Source of the DNA: Patagioenas fasciata
Lineage: Eukaryota > Chordata > Aves > Columbiformes > Columbidae
Length of the DNA: 64,000 nt
Direction of reading: 5' to 3'
Assembly: GCF_037038585.1 (NCBI RefSeq)
Contig: NC_092525.1
Location: 30,592,367-30,656,366, forward strand
The notes beneath the pieces are model-generated. The model was not told where the DNA came from. It did not search any database and was given only the letters and a program-made list of their open reading frames with translations. The number at the start of each line of letters is the position of its first letter. Within the stretch, counting starts at the first letter, position 1. The position numbers and the translations under genes are program-made. Positions 38,701 through 50,090 of the stretch are shown here, in pieces.

Positions 38701-40999
38701 GAGTATGTTTTTTGAAGTGTTGCTACCACCATTGTAACCTTATCCACCAAAATTTAAGGTCTCTTTTAATCCTGTATACACATCCATATAAAGCATAACT
38801 CCAAATATTCCCACCGCCCATTTTATCATTAAGACCATCCCCATTACCTGGACTCCTCACTGCTAAATCTTGTGATGTTCTTCACACACAATAGGTCTTG
38901 CTCAAGTCTCCCATCACAAAATTTCTGATGTACTTGTAGCTAAGGTCTCCTGGAGCCAGTACTCTGTACGCAGGACGTGAAGGGTGAAGATGGCACGTCA
39001 GAAGGTAGCACTCTCTGGATTCAGCTTCAGATCCACTCAGGCCTCCCCAGGTCAGTTCTGGCTGGGGAAGAGAAGCAGTTTCTGAAACATTACCCAGCAG
39101 CTTCCAATGCACTTACCTTGCAGACGGCCAACAACAAAATTTGGAAGCCAGGGTTGCCACAGGGCCATTATGTCTGCACCAACAAGCACAAGGAGCCTGC
39201 AGCAAGTGCGTGGGGATCATTCACAGGGTAAAAATGGTGGCACGAAGGCAGCAAAACCGGGGAACGAGGCACAGGGAAGTAGCCCTGGGTGGAGAACAGA
39301 TCAGGAGAGCAGCTTTCAAAAACAAGCAGAGTGTCAACAGTGTAAATGCTCTAAAGTTGGGGTGGGGAGGGAGGAGTGATGAAAGGCAGGTGTTGTGCTA
39401 GAGAAAAGAAAAACACTTATTCTGCTTAAGGTTTGGTGTATTTAACCTGAGCTAGATGGGAAAATGGGAAAGGAAAAGAGAATGTTAAGGGGGAAAGAGG
39501 CACAGAATTTCAGACAAGATGTAAACTCCGTCTAGCAGAATTTTTTCTTTCTTTCAATTTAATGTTCCGTCTGCTTCAACTCTAAAGAACAGAGCTATCA
39601 ATACACTTCAGAACTCTAAGACAGAACTAGTCTATGGTTAACGTTAAAGCATGTAATCAGCTCGAAGTATGACATTTCTTATCACCTTTACCTCGTCATT
39701 AACTATAAACAGAAATATTTTAGTCTTTTCCTTGAGAATTTCCCTTATCACAGCCTCTTAAAATACTCTCCACAGTCCTGAATCAATTTGGTAAAACTGT
39801 TTTACTTTTGGCTCACTTTCTTTGACATCCAGATCCCAGATCTGTGTTAATATACATAGCAATTATGTTCTAACTAGAAATGCCACAATATCTTACTTTA
39901 TTCATCACTACATAAATATGTAGATTTATGTGCATGTCTCATAAGTAGTAAATATTACCATTATCTGTCGCCATACAACAGTAAAAGCCTGGCTCATGAA
40001 GCACCATTTTCTTGTGTTTCTCTTCTCACACTACAGTGAGAGTCAAAAATCAGAAATGTTTCTTTGAGAATTATTATGGCCTTTACAACTGACACCTCAA
40101 AGTAAAAGAGTCTTTGCCTCAAGGAACTTAAGGTATAAATGTCAGCCCAATTCCATTAGGTAAAAGCAAACATCATTCTCATTACAATTAACAAAGAACT
40201 AACTTTTTTGTTTCAAAAAAAGCATCTCTGGAAACAGAAGAACAGGAAAATCCTACTGAGATGACAGAGACCACAAAAAAATTGTGCCTGAAGAATCCTA
40301 CTTGGACCTACAGCAGCAGCAATGGTAGAAACACAACAAAAGTGGCAAGATAGACTAAAGACAGGGAAAAATAACCCCAAACCACCACGAAGAATAACCA
40401 GTATTGCAGAGACCACCATCATTAATCCAAAGGGTGATTACAAATGTTTTTTCCTGCTTCATTGAAGAAAAAACACATTAGGAATTTAAATAACTTTACT
40501 TAAGCAAAACATCCAGCACTGCCTGTGAAGCTGATATAATCCACTATTTCAGCAGCATGTGGCAAATTATTTCATAAGATGCTGTTGTAAAGCAATGTGC
40601 TTATTATGCTAATTTATGTTGTATATCCATGTGATGTACAGTATTTTAGTTAATTATTAGAATCTAGAACCTAAAAAGGTTCATATGGACATTTAGGGCA
40701 ATGAACATCATGGTGCGTATTAGCCTAAGCTACTCAGTATTTCAACCTATATCTAAAAACCATGGCAGTTCAGCCCCTATGGCTGGAACAAGTATATCAG
40801 CATAAAGTGTTTTAAAGCTGGGATTTAACCACATTTTAGCTGGTATTTGACTTCTGTTGAAGCAGCCAGTGTTGTCTTCCCCTTCCTGCCAGGAGTACGC
40901 TCCATCTACTTTGGCACTCCTCGAGCCATTCAGTGACCGGCATCAGTCCACTGAAGGGCAAAAACAAATTACCAAAAAAGGGGAAGAGAAGAAGAGAGG
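29739..40999. other. Intergenic, no gene recognised
   Basis: Mixed sequence with no recognised transposon or exon. The longest open frame (33569-33937, plus, 122 codons) lacks family resemblance and has no flanking splice logic that I can see. Copies of the 11-mer TGAGGTGTCAG begin in this stretch. Confidence 0.6.
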
Positions 41000-41109
41000 T
41001 TGTTTCCTTTTGTTTGTTTGGTTTGGGTTTTTTTGTTTCTTTGGGTTTTGTTTGTTTGTTTTGTCTTTGTTTGGTGGTGGGTTTTTTTGTTTTTGTTTTT
41101 TTTTGGTAG
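41000..41109 (+). repeat. T/G-rich (GTTT)n tract
   Basis: About 110 bp of TTTG, TTTGGG and T-run units on the plus strand. It accounts for the F/V/W-rich open frames here. Confidence 0.85.
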
Positions 41110-44083
41110 GGAGGCTGTCAGTTTAACAAGCTGGATCCAATTGAAGACAGGCATCAGAGCTGGCAGAAGAGCACTTAGCCAAGAATGGGAGGAACATGAG
41201 CGATGCCTTCAACCCCAGTGAGCTGTGAGAACAGCTCAGCCATAAAGCTCCGACACCTCCTGAACCTGTCCAGGCTACTGCCTGCAGTGCTGGGGGAGCA
41301 TGTGGAACACCTTCCTCTTGAGATCTGGTACTATAGATCACAGCAGCCCCAAGATCAAGATTGTATTTGTGACAATTATTAATCTGTAAAAGATTTGAAT
41401 AAAATCAGTCTGCAAAGTTTCAGCTAAATGCACAGTATCTTAGCTAATTTCCATTGTTAAGTGAATCACACCTAGCCTCACAATACACAGCACATCTCCA
41501 TAGGGCTGCTTGACAAATTCAAACACTTAAAACACTGCCATTTAAAAAAATGCAAATTCATTTCTGAAATTGCAAAAGCAACAAACAGAATTCTTAAAAA
41601 AGGAGGTGGAGGGACATAGGCTGAAACTGGCTGAGAAAGTGTAGAGCTCTAGGACCAGTTGCCCTGCAGGTACCGTCACCTCTCACCTGAGCAGGGCAGA
41701 GGAAGCTCTCAGCTCCTGCGCCATCTCTGGAGAGCTGAAGCTATTGTATAGCAATTCGATATTGACATCATTTTCTCTCAGCTTCCTTTCCCGTGCATAC
41801 TGGGTCACTACATCTGGATGAACTTTTTCTTCTCCCTAGAAACAAAGTTCTGGCAGGGCATAGCAGATGTCTGCAAAAGGGAAAATCTCGGCATTCGGTA
41901 GCAGTTGCCTAGCTACAACCTCCTAAATGGCAGAAGTCTAGACTCGTTTTTTCCAGCACAGAAAATAAATGCCTGTTGTTCCAAGCACTAATCCTACTGA
42001 AAATTTGTTACAAATTACAAGACCAACAAGTATAACACAAGATTTTTTTTATTGTTGTTATCATAAAAGAATGATTCAGAGTGTATTAAGTTCATAAAAC
42101 ACTTCAAACAATGTGAAGCATTTGAGGAGCTTCTTAGTATAACGATGACATTGGTTGCCCAGGATTCCAGCAGGTGCTAAATTTTACATGAACCTGAAAT
42201 TAACTTGACTAGCAAGATTCAGGGATTTGCAATGAGTGAACTGTCTCAAAACACACTAGAGGACTCCCAGATTTTTCTATTGCTACTCTGGATCTTACTC
42301 CAAGAGCCTGAAATGCATACAGCCCTAACTTTGCTTGCCAGCATCTTCTAGACTATTTTACTGACTAGCTCTAGGCACTTGCTAGTGATAATGGGTAGTT
42401 CGGTAATGCTCCCACTGCCACTGCTGAGAACACATCCCATGATAACCAAAACAGACTGCAGACTTACCCAAACAAGGTATACTAGCTGGAGGAAAAAAGG
42501 CTATTTAGAGTTCTCCATAGCAGTGCAGAAGTGCTTATAGTGTTACAATTCTCATTCTTTTTTTGTTATCGAACAAACAATTCATTCGAAATACAGCCAT
42601 TGCTGTGTAACAAGATGGCACCACAAACACTTTCTTTTCAAGAACGATCATGAGTGAAGAGCCACCGATGGGGAAAAAAGGTCATCTACTATTAACCATA
42701 TATTCTGAAATAACTACACTCCAAAGATGATGTTTAGCTACATGTAACAGAAGAACCTGAAAATAACGACTTTCTAAAAACCAAAGTGGACTTAAACTGC
42801 AGGGAGATACTTAGGTCAAGAATTTTTCCTACAGTCTAGCAATAAGCATAGCAAGCACTGAGGCAGGTGGATTATAAAAGTTGTGTGACTTCTGTCTTCA
42901 GAGTTTAAAGAACAGGTTAGACAAACCTCTGCCCGAAATTGTTAAGGTTTACCAGAATCTGCTTGAGACCTGGGAAATGAAGGTGATCTCTGATATATTT
43001 TTTTAAAAAGATCAACAGGAAAATCTCTCTAAAAAGAGAGAGAAGAAAGAGAAAGCCTGCACACTTTGAAACACAAACTTTGTTCACAAAAATAGTGTAC
43101 CAAAATTACCTTAAAGGTTAATGTTCAGAAAGCAAAGCACAGCATGCTAAAGAGAATATTTTGTTGGCACAGCATTGTGGCTACTTAGGAGCTGAGGCTC
43201 ATCGGTGATTTGAAGCAGCAGCAAGGCTGGTGTCCCACCACATGCAGCACATCACTGGTGCTCGGCAGATGCAGCCGCCAAGAAGCCTCTTGCTTCAGCA
43301 CAGAACATTATGGAACTAAAGGGGATGGGGTCAGCCCAAAGGGTACTGGAGCACCGTTCCATGGATTACAGATGGTCAGAAAATTTACAACGGGCAATTT
43401 TTCATCAAAAAATGCCCGTTGCCCAACATGTGTCACTTTCGAGGACTGCTCTAACAAATCTCTTACTAGATCCTGCTAGCTTGCTTTATCTATCTCTTTG
43501 GCACTCCATCAGTGTCAATCATTGTAAACTACCCTGACACCTTAGCCTGTCCTAGGGCTGGAGACTTCAGGCTTTCAGTCTCACTGGCTTCCAGGGATGA
43601 TCAGTACCCATCCTGGGAAAACCAGCTCCCACAGCAGCCTGTGGGCAGTTGCTGAGCTCTGACACCTCAGGACCTGTTGAACAGAAGTGAAAACATAACA
43701 CACCCCACAAGCTGTACAGATTTTGATCAGATTTGTTTGTAAAAATAACGCCCCAAAATAACTCAACCAGGAAGTTTCCCCTTATCAACAATTTTTAAGA
43801 CCTATTTATGCATGAAAATGACTTAAGGAAACCTTCTGTAACTCCCTCAATGCTCCTCTGTTCAATGCTTCTGTTGCAAAACAGCCATCCTCTCCCATGT
43901 CTCATGTACCCCTACCCAGGTCCCCTCGCAAGCTGCTGCCTCTTAAGACAGAACCACGTGCACGTCCGTTTTGTAATTCCTGCCAGCACAGGAGAGAAGG
44001 CAGATTTTCCCCTTCACTTTCTCATAGCATTGGAAGTAAGGGCTTTGACCTAGCAAGAAAACCAGGAGCGCTATTTTGAGGAT

Positions 44084-44113
44084 TTGTGGTTTGTTTTTTT
44101 TTTTTTTTGTTTA
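44084..44113 (+). repeat. T-rich run
   Basis: TTTGTGGTTTG leads into a T15 run on the plus strand. Confidence 0.75.
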
Positions 44114-44353
44114 GATATTTGAGCCAATTCACATTTAATTCACATTTTCCAAAGGAAGAAAAGTTCTTTGCTTTTCCTTTGCTGCCTGCATGCAGAACTA
44201 ACCAAGAAAGAACATACCTTTTAGACATTACATGCTGTAAACACTGAAGTGGGAAAAAACAAAGCAACATAATTCTCTTCCAAACTCGGCTGATTGGGGA
44301 AAGTTCAGTGAACTCAGGAAATTACAACAAAGGTGTATCATGCAGTAAAAAAT

Positions 44354-44378
44354 GTTTTTTGTTTTTTTTTTTTTTTTA
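44354..44378 (+). repeat. Poly(T) run
   Basis: T6 G T16 on the plus strand. Confidence 0.8.
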
Positions 44379-47270
44379 AGGTGAAGCAGGAACACACCAA
44401 TCTCCTTTTGTTAACCAAGCGCGTTTGAGACCAAGCGTGTGCGCACACGCGTGTAGATGCACTGTAAAGATTTTCCAAGCTAAAGAGACTCAGGTTAAGT
44501 AATTCTAAATACATTCTTACATTAAAAGAAGAAAACCAATTAAAGAAATTCTCTGAAGCTTCATTATTGTGGCAGTGTCTCAGTCTCTGGCATGGAATAA
44601 GGGTTGACAGACAGCAGCTTCAGCCTCATCCCCACCCCACAACCAGATCTGTTCAAGAAGCCTTGCTCACTGTAAAAGATTTAATACTGGGAAAACCTTT
44701 CCTTGAGATGGACTAGTGGATTTATATACCTGTTCACAGAGACAGGTGTAATTCATAATATTTTTTTCTAGTGTTTCAACAGCACTGCTTATTATCGAAG
44801 CATAGAATTAGACAAAATGTCTGGAGTAAACTAGGGTATGAAATTGAAGTGCCTTAAATACTGCAGATAAATGGTGCTTTCAGGTTCTAACATACTATAA
44901 TAAACACAAGGAAACTTCCAATGAATCGAAGGGTTTTTTTGGTAAGAGAGCTTATAAAATTTATGTAAAACGTTAAATATGGCAATCTACAAATAGTCAT
45001 ATGAGCTGTTATTCCTGCAGGGCAAAGGTGCCTTTTAATAACAGGTTAAATCACAATATACAGAAATACTACAAAGTGCATTCACTTGACTTTGAAGTTT
45101 TGCCCCATGTTTTAGTATCAGGTTTTTCTTGCTGTCAGGTTTTGTTTTACTTCACTTACATATTGTATTTGCCAGTGGACATTACCTGATCAAAGAATCA
45201 TTTTTGGACTTCTCCAACCAATTTTATTGCTCCATTAGAGAAAAGTCTAACAATTCACAAAGAAAAAAAAAGTAATCGGCAATCACCTTCTGTCAAAATA
45301 CTCGCATTATTTTAAAAATCGGAAATTGCATTTGGAGTATCAACATGCCTACGGAGACCTCCTACTAACATAATCTGAAAATTCACATCCCATGGAGTGT
45401 AAGAAGTTATTCATAAACCTCATTTTTAGTAAAATTTTAATAAAAATGATGCTTTGCATTTTCACATTCTGAAGAGCTAAAAATACAACAGAAACTTATT
45501 TACATTTTATAACAACAGAAATGTACAAATTACTATACAAAATGCAGTACCACCTAAAGAAAAACAAGTTTTTTAAAGTTCTAGCAGTTAGGAAATTAAA
45601 CCTGTATTTTCTGAAGAGATACCACTTTAGAGACTAAGTATCAATAACTGAACAGTGATTTTCTTCACTGAGTTAATAAAAAAGCTTCCATGTCAATTAT
45701 GACTATCATTGCTTTTAATTTTGACTGATACAAATATAACCTTATAATAAAAGTTACTGAATTTATAACAAATCAAATTCAATATATATTCTTTCCCTTG
45801 AGGTTTTGCCAAGAATTGTTCAAAATGGGAAAAGTAGTATAGAAACTTTTTTGTGTGGAAATAAGCCTACCAAAAGATGAGCAAGTTACAGTTTTACAAA
45901 AATTCTAGATTTGTAAACACTCAAACACTGCAGATGTTTGACGTTATTTCAAAATTATACACATGGCAATCACTGTATGCTATCTGATACAGATGCTTTA
46001 GAGCGGAAAAAGTTTGGCACACACTGAACCCATGGAATGGTAAATTTCTGTTCACATTTCTATTTGAAACACGCACATGTTCTGATATGCAAAAGGAAAT
46101 CTGACATTTTTACTTTTAAAAATACAGGGCACCATGGTATATAGATGAAAAATTCAAAAGATCAGCTCAGTCAGACCCTTAATTACTGTTCAAGTCAACC
46201 AGGAGACAGTAACATCAATGAATTTGGATGCCTGAGTTGTAAAAACATGTTGATTCACATGTTTCACGTACAAATAGATCTGATTCTGCGAGCAGTTCAG
46301 ATTGGGTGATCACTGTGATATCTGGAGTGCAACTTAAGTTATATCTTGGGTGTATTTCTGATAAAACAGGTAAGAACCTGATGCATTTAATTTAACGTAG
46401 TGAATACTAATGCAAGCCCCCTATGTTATACCTTTAAAAAGCTGATAGCTATTTATTGATTTGAAAGCCAACCCAAAGAACAGACATCAGGTCACAAAGT
46501 AGTATAGTATCAATAAATCTACAGTAGCTGTACTGCAGAAGTGACAGAGAAATGCTTCAAATTGAACAGTGACAGCTTTTACCAATGTAATGCTTCAGGA
46601 TCATACAGTTACTCTTAAAGCGGTTTTGTGTAGAAGTTTTAATCCTACTTTGAGCAGAAAAAAACCCACAGCAATCAAAGTAGTATGAAGAACCACTACT
46701 GAAGTGCCCAAACTGTTTTTACATTCATTTGAACCCATGTCTCTGAAAAGGTGAAATATTCTGGTCTGGGATATGTATGGTCTGCAAATCTGATGTTAAA
46801 AATTTTGTTACTTTAACCCATGAGGATACTGTATGATTAGTAGAAAATCTTTAGCAGACACAAAAAAAAATGAAAGATGAAACTGCAGCAAGAGAGCATG
46901 GCAAACCTGAGAGATCTATTAGTGCATAAATCTGCTTGAAAACTAAAAAGATAGAAAGAGAGAGCTAACAAACTACAATAAAAGTTATGTCTTCAAAGCA
47001 GTAAGTTATAACAGGGTGGGAAACATTTAATATGCACATTTGCCTGCAAAAGGGTCACTGTCTTTCTGAAAATAAAGAGCTGGTATTTTTCACAGCATCA
47101 GATTTCTGATAAAAAGCCATAAATCGTATTTTTTTTAATATTATGCTTTTCCCACCCTGGCAGAGAATAAACATGAATTTAGAAGCACAGTAGAAGTGAA
47201 AAACAAAGAAGAGGAGAGATAGAAAGCAGCAGAGAAAGACAGAAAAGGTGAATACAGAGCTACAGAAGTG

Positions 47271-47276
47271 TTTATT
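47271..47276 (-). terminator. Candidate poly(A) signal AATAAA (distal)
   Basis: The minus strand reads GCTCAATAAACACTTC and is followed within 60 nt by a T/C-rich stretch (CACCTTTTCTGTCTTTCTCTG region). It lies 1438 nt after the stop. This is a sequence match only, with no transcript evidence. Confidence 0.4.
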
Positions 47277-47644
47277 GAGCATGCTACAGAGGTAAGCAGA
47301 GTACACACAAAATGAAATTAAACAACCGTCAAACCTCCCAACTTTGTTAGAAAATTAATTTTTAATTGTGCCACTTTCAAACTATACTGAATTTTACAAT
47401 TCTAAAGATGTAAAAACTCAACTAATAGAAAATATACATGACCATTTGTTTTCTACATAGATAACAGAATCTATGAATCTTGAAACTAAGTACATCAATT
47501 TCAAAAAGTATTGGTCATTTTAACAGAATCAAGGTAACAGTTCAGAGTGACAGAACTGCTTTCAAATTAACTGGATCTGTAGATTCTGAGCCATGTTTAT
47601 AGTAAAGTCAGATCAATTTCTAAATACAAAATATTTTGAAGAGA

Positions 47645-47650
47645 TTTATT
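47645..47650 (-). terminator. Candidate poly(A) signal AATAAA (middle)
   Basis: The minus strand reads AGTTTTAATAAATCTC, about 1.06 kb after the stop, just beyond the miR-133/miR-9 site. The downstream sequence has T-rich runs (ATTTTGTATTT). Use of this site would keep both microRNA sites. Confidence 0.3.
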
Positions 47651-47699
47651 AAAACTGAATATTACAATGCAAGGTAAATTAAGACTAAAGGCACATAAA

Positions 47700-47708
47700 C
47701 TTTGGTCC
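47700..47708 (-). promoter_or_regulatory. Overlapping miR-133 and miR-9 seed matches
   Basis: The transcript reads GGGACCAAAGT. GGACCAAA is an 8-mer match for miR-133 and ACCAAAG a 7-mer match for miR-9, sharing six bases. miR-133 is known to repress nPTB during muscle development and miR-9 has been linked to nPTB decline in neurons, so one short element could serve both tissues. It lies about 1.0 kb after the stop. Confidence 0.65.
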
Positions 47709-48214
47709 CACCTGGTTGTCAGTTTTAGAAAACTGCCACAAAATTTCCTGCAAGCATTTGCAGCAAACTTTCTTCGTCACTGAAAGATACATGCACCATG
47801 TCCTGAACTAGCCTGACCAGTCTGTACATGCTCAGAAATCCACAACCATATTCCATATCTTAATTACAAACTAAAGATGGCAATATATATTGAAATGCAC
47901 ATAAGTCATGTCAACTTCAAAAACATCTACGAAAAATATTCAGCCACAAACAAGACATTACTTAGTGCTGACATTTATATGATACATCCCACAAGAGTGT
48001 GTACAAAAAGGTTAAGATTCTACATTGCTTTTCACATGGGGCTCAAAGTCACAGAAGTCACTTTTTGTCCTTTAAGAAATTAATATTCTGTACCTTGTTA
48101 ATTTTAACTAATGCCTACATTCATAATTGAATCTAGACCAGAACCTTGAAATACAAAAGGCCTCTTTAAAAAAAGAGCACAAAGCAAAAAGTAGCAGAAA
48201 TCAAATAATGTCAT

Positions 48215-48220
48215 TTTATT
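48215..48220 (-). terminator. Candidate poly(A) signal AATAAA (proximal)
   Basis: The minus strand reads AAAGAATAAAATGAC, about 490 nt after the stop. Use of this site would keep the miR-124 match but remove the miR-133/miR-9 match. Confidence 0.25.
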
Positions 48221-48430
48221 CTTTCAGCATAATGCATCTTATCCAATTAAAAAGAAAAATAAGTGACAAGCCAGCAGATGAAGGAATCTATCAAGCAGGA
48301 GAAACAAAAGCTTAACCTTTTTACACACCCCTGCCTAAACATATTTAAATTATCATGTAACAATGTGCCCCAGACAACCAAATTTGCTTTTTACTAGTTA
48401 CGCAACTCCAGCAGTACTAGTTTTCCTTTT

Positions 48431-48438
48431 TAAGGCAC
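48431..48438 (-). promoter_or_regulatory. miR-124 8-mer seed match in 3' UTR
   Basis: The transcript reads GTGCCTTA, the full 8-mer complement of the miR-124 seed, about 270 nt after the stop codon. miR-124 is neuron-specific and is known to repress PTBP1; a strong site in PTBP2 here is a sequence match whose function is inferred. Confidence 0.6.
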
Positions 48439-48708
48439 GTACATCAACTAAGTTGAAAAACTCTGGTATTAACTTGAACTTGTTTAAACAAAATGATGGT
48501 TTATCTAAACAACAGTTGAACAACAGCAGTTAGTATCACTGCTTAACTTTTTTTTTAATTATTTTTAAAACAACCAAGGAATGATAACAGCATGAGAAAA
48601 AAAAAAATAAAAACCAACAGAACACAAACTCTGGTCCCCACTTTCCTGAACAGTCAATAGGTGACAACACCAAACAATGCAATACATCCTCATTTTCAAT
48701 CTGTCTTT

Positions 48709-48841
48709 TTAAATAGTTGACTTAGAGAAAGAAACTCTCAGATGGTGGTTTTCTCCAAGATTGTAATTGTGAAGATCAATCAAAGCCTGAATAGCTTCTT
48801 CTACTGTTGACATCTGAAGAAGTGCCATCTTGTGATCTCTT
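48709..48841 (-). CDS. PTBP2: PTBP2 exon 14: end of RRM4 and stop codon
   Basis: This coding part of the last exon completes Gln and encodes 43 codons, [20 protein letters not shown] to SFSKSTI, then TAA at 48711-48709. HKMALLQM is the RNP1-like strand of RRM4. The C-terminal SFSKSTI is the family ending, so the protein is complete here. The acceptor reads ttgtttcagAAG, a NAGNAG pair: use of the first AG gives FFQRDHKM, use of the second drops the Arg and gives FFQDHKM. Both keep the frame. Confidence 0.98.
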
Positions 48842-48988
48842 CTGAAACAAAATAATGGCATTAGGGACTTGAACACTACAGGGGTTCTCCTAGTATTTGC
48901 TATTCTCCATGTACTTTTTCCTTAAGACATGCTGCAAAAAACAGTTAAGCAGTCTTCTGTTAAAGCTATGTACAGGAAAGTTACTTAC

Positions 48989-49066
48989 TGAAAAAATTTA
49001 AATGCTTTCACAGTGCCTCCAGTGTTACCAAACAATGTGCGTAGATCCTCTTCTGCTACTGATGGT
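48989..49066 (-). CDS. PTBP2: PTBP2 exon 13: RRM4 first half
   Basis: This 78-nt exon completes Pro and encodes [20 protein letters not shown] then AFKFF, ending with two bases of Gln. It covers helix 1 and strand 2 of RRM4. The acceptor is ctgtctgtag and the donor TTCA|gtaagt. FGNTGG replaces the FANTGG that I remember for the human protein. Flanking introns are very short (97 and 147 nt). Confidence 0.97.
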
Positions 49067-49163
49067 CTACAGACAGAAAGAAAACAAGCATAGTAAGAAA
49101 TTATTAGTTAATTGTGTTGCGATTCACATTAATACTACTGGTTTACGGACAGCCAACACTTAC

Positions 49164-49380
49164 GGAATATTGGACAGATGAAGTGTTGCAGAAGGAGGAA
49201 ATATATTTTGAAAGTTTTTTGAGCCAGGCTTCTTGAAGCGATGAAGAGGTGAATTTCCAAAATCTTTAGTCAGCCCTTGGTCATCAAGTCCCTCTCGAGG
49301 TAGTTGTACTGTCTGATGTTTAGAAAGAGTAACCCGAATAATCTTTCCATACATTTTTTGTCCATTAAGGTGGCTCATGG
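49164..49380 (-). CDS. PTBP2: PTBP2 exon 12: end of RRM3, linker, start of RRM4
   Basis: This 217-nt exon completes Ala and encodes 71 codons, beginning [20 protein letters not shown] and ending [11 protein letters not shown] with two bases of Pro. It carries the last helix and strand of RRM3, the fifth strand, the short linker ([20 protein letters not shown]) that packs RRM3 against RRM4 in this family, and LHLSNI, the RNP2 strand of RRM4. The acceptor is tctttttcag and the donor TTCC|gtaagt. The frame is open throughout, and no frameshift or stop is seen. Confidence 0.98.
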
Positions 49381-49768
49381 CTGAAAAAGACAAGAGGTTT
49401 ACTCAATTCAGCGTTACTTTTCAATAGCTTGTGGGACATCACACATAACCCTGGCAAACAAGAAAAAAACCCCAAGTAAATCAAAGGGTCAGTGTCCTAA
49501 AAGACTGGAATCAAGAGCTAGGTCTGCAGAATCTGCACGAATATTTATTTATTTAAAGGCCATCACATGTGATTCAGCTGCTGAATTCGTTTAGGATATT
49601 GTGCAGACCTTCTGGAATAGAAATGGATGCCATAAGACTTTGGATCTTGTGGGTAACCAGGATACAAGACAAACTGACAAATGTAAACATGCTTAGTTCA
49701 CCTGATTTTACAGAACATAATGTCAAGTACCTAGACTAATGGGAATATAAACAGAAAACTGATCTTAC

Positions 49769-49861
49769 CCAGCTGTGACTGGTTTCCATCAGTCATCTGT
49801 ATAAGAGCACTGTCTTTCTTATTGTATAAAATCTTCACACGCTGCACATCACCATAAACAC
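49769..49861 (-). CDS. PTBP2: PTBP2 exon 11: RRM3 core
   Basis: This 93-nt exon completes Gly, encodes [20 protein letters not shown] followed by [10 protein letters not shown], and leaves one base of Ala. [15 protein letters not shown] holds the RNP1-equivalent strand of RRM3, which in PTB proteins lacks the usual aromatic pair. The acceptor is gactttgaaaag and the donor CTGG|gtaaga. I recall A rather than T after IQM in the human protein, so this may be a bird-lineage difference. In the frame used when exon 10 is skipped, this exon contains the premature TGA. Confidence 0.97.
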
Positions 49862-50090
49862 CTTTTCAAAGTCAAAGGTAACCCAAAAGAAAAAGTTCAT
49901 TTTAAAGCCAGTCACCTACGTAATATATTTTGACATATTAATGGAACATTCAGACAGCAACAAGATCACTCACTCAAACTCAACACTCTCACAAATGAAT
50001 AAAGGAGATAAAGATTTTGAATAGTGAATTTTGAAAAGAATAATTTCTGATAAACCCTCAAAGCTATGTGAATGATATTAAATTAAAGAC

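Larger units (their letters stand above)
41110..47270. other. Intergenic, downstream of PTBP2
   Basis: AT-rich, especially from 44.4 to 47.2 kb, where it could include an extended PTBP2 3' UTR (a further minus-strand AATAAA lies at 45228-45223 and another at 46457-46452). It contains a perfect 16-bp palindrome within alternating purine-pyrimidine DNA at 44435-44455. No exon is seen. Confidence 0.6.
47271..48708 (-). other. PTBP2: PTBP2 3' UTR (extent inferred)
   Basis: AT-rich sequence follows the stop codon with no long open frame on the sense strand. It holds an 8-mer miR-124 seed match and an overlapping miR-133/miR-9 seed match. Minus-strand AATAAA hexamers lie at 48220-48215, 47650-47645 and 47276-47271. 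The last is chosen as the end because it gives about 1.4 kb, near the length I recall for mammalian PTBP2 3' UTRs, and it is followed by a CT-rich stretch that could act as a downstream element. Longer or shorter forms are possible. Confidence 0.55.

Noticed and set aside
40857..41221. F/V/W-rich plus-strand frames
   Set aside because: They translate a (GTTT)-type low-complexity tract.
44790..44815. CR1-like word AGCATAGAATTAG
   Set aside because: Lacks the GGTTGGAC-type body and the repeated octamer of a real CR1 end.
1..47000. Search for the DPYD 3' end or other neighbour exons, tRNA genes and CRISPR-like arrays
   Set aside because: No iron-sulfur cysteine pattern, no tRNA B-box with matching arms, and no regularly spaced repeats were seen.
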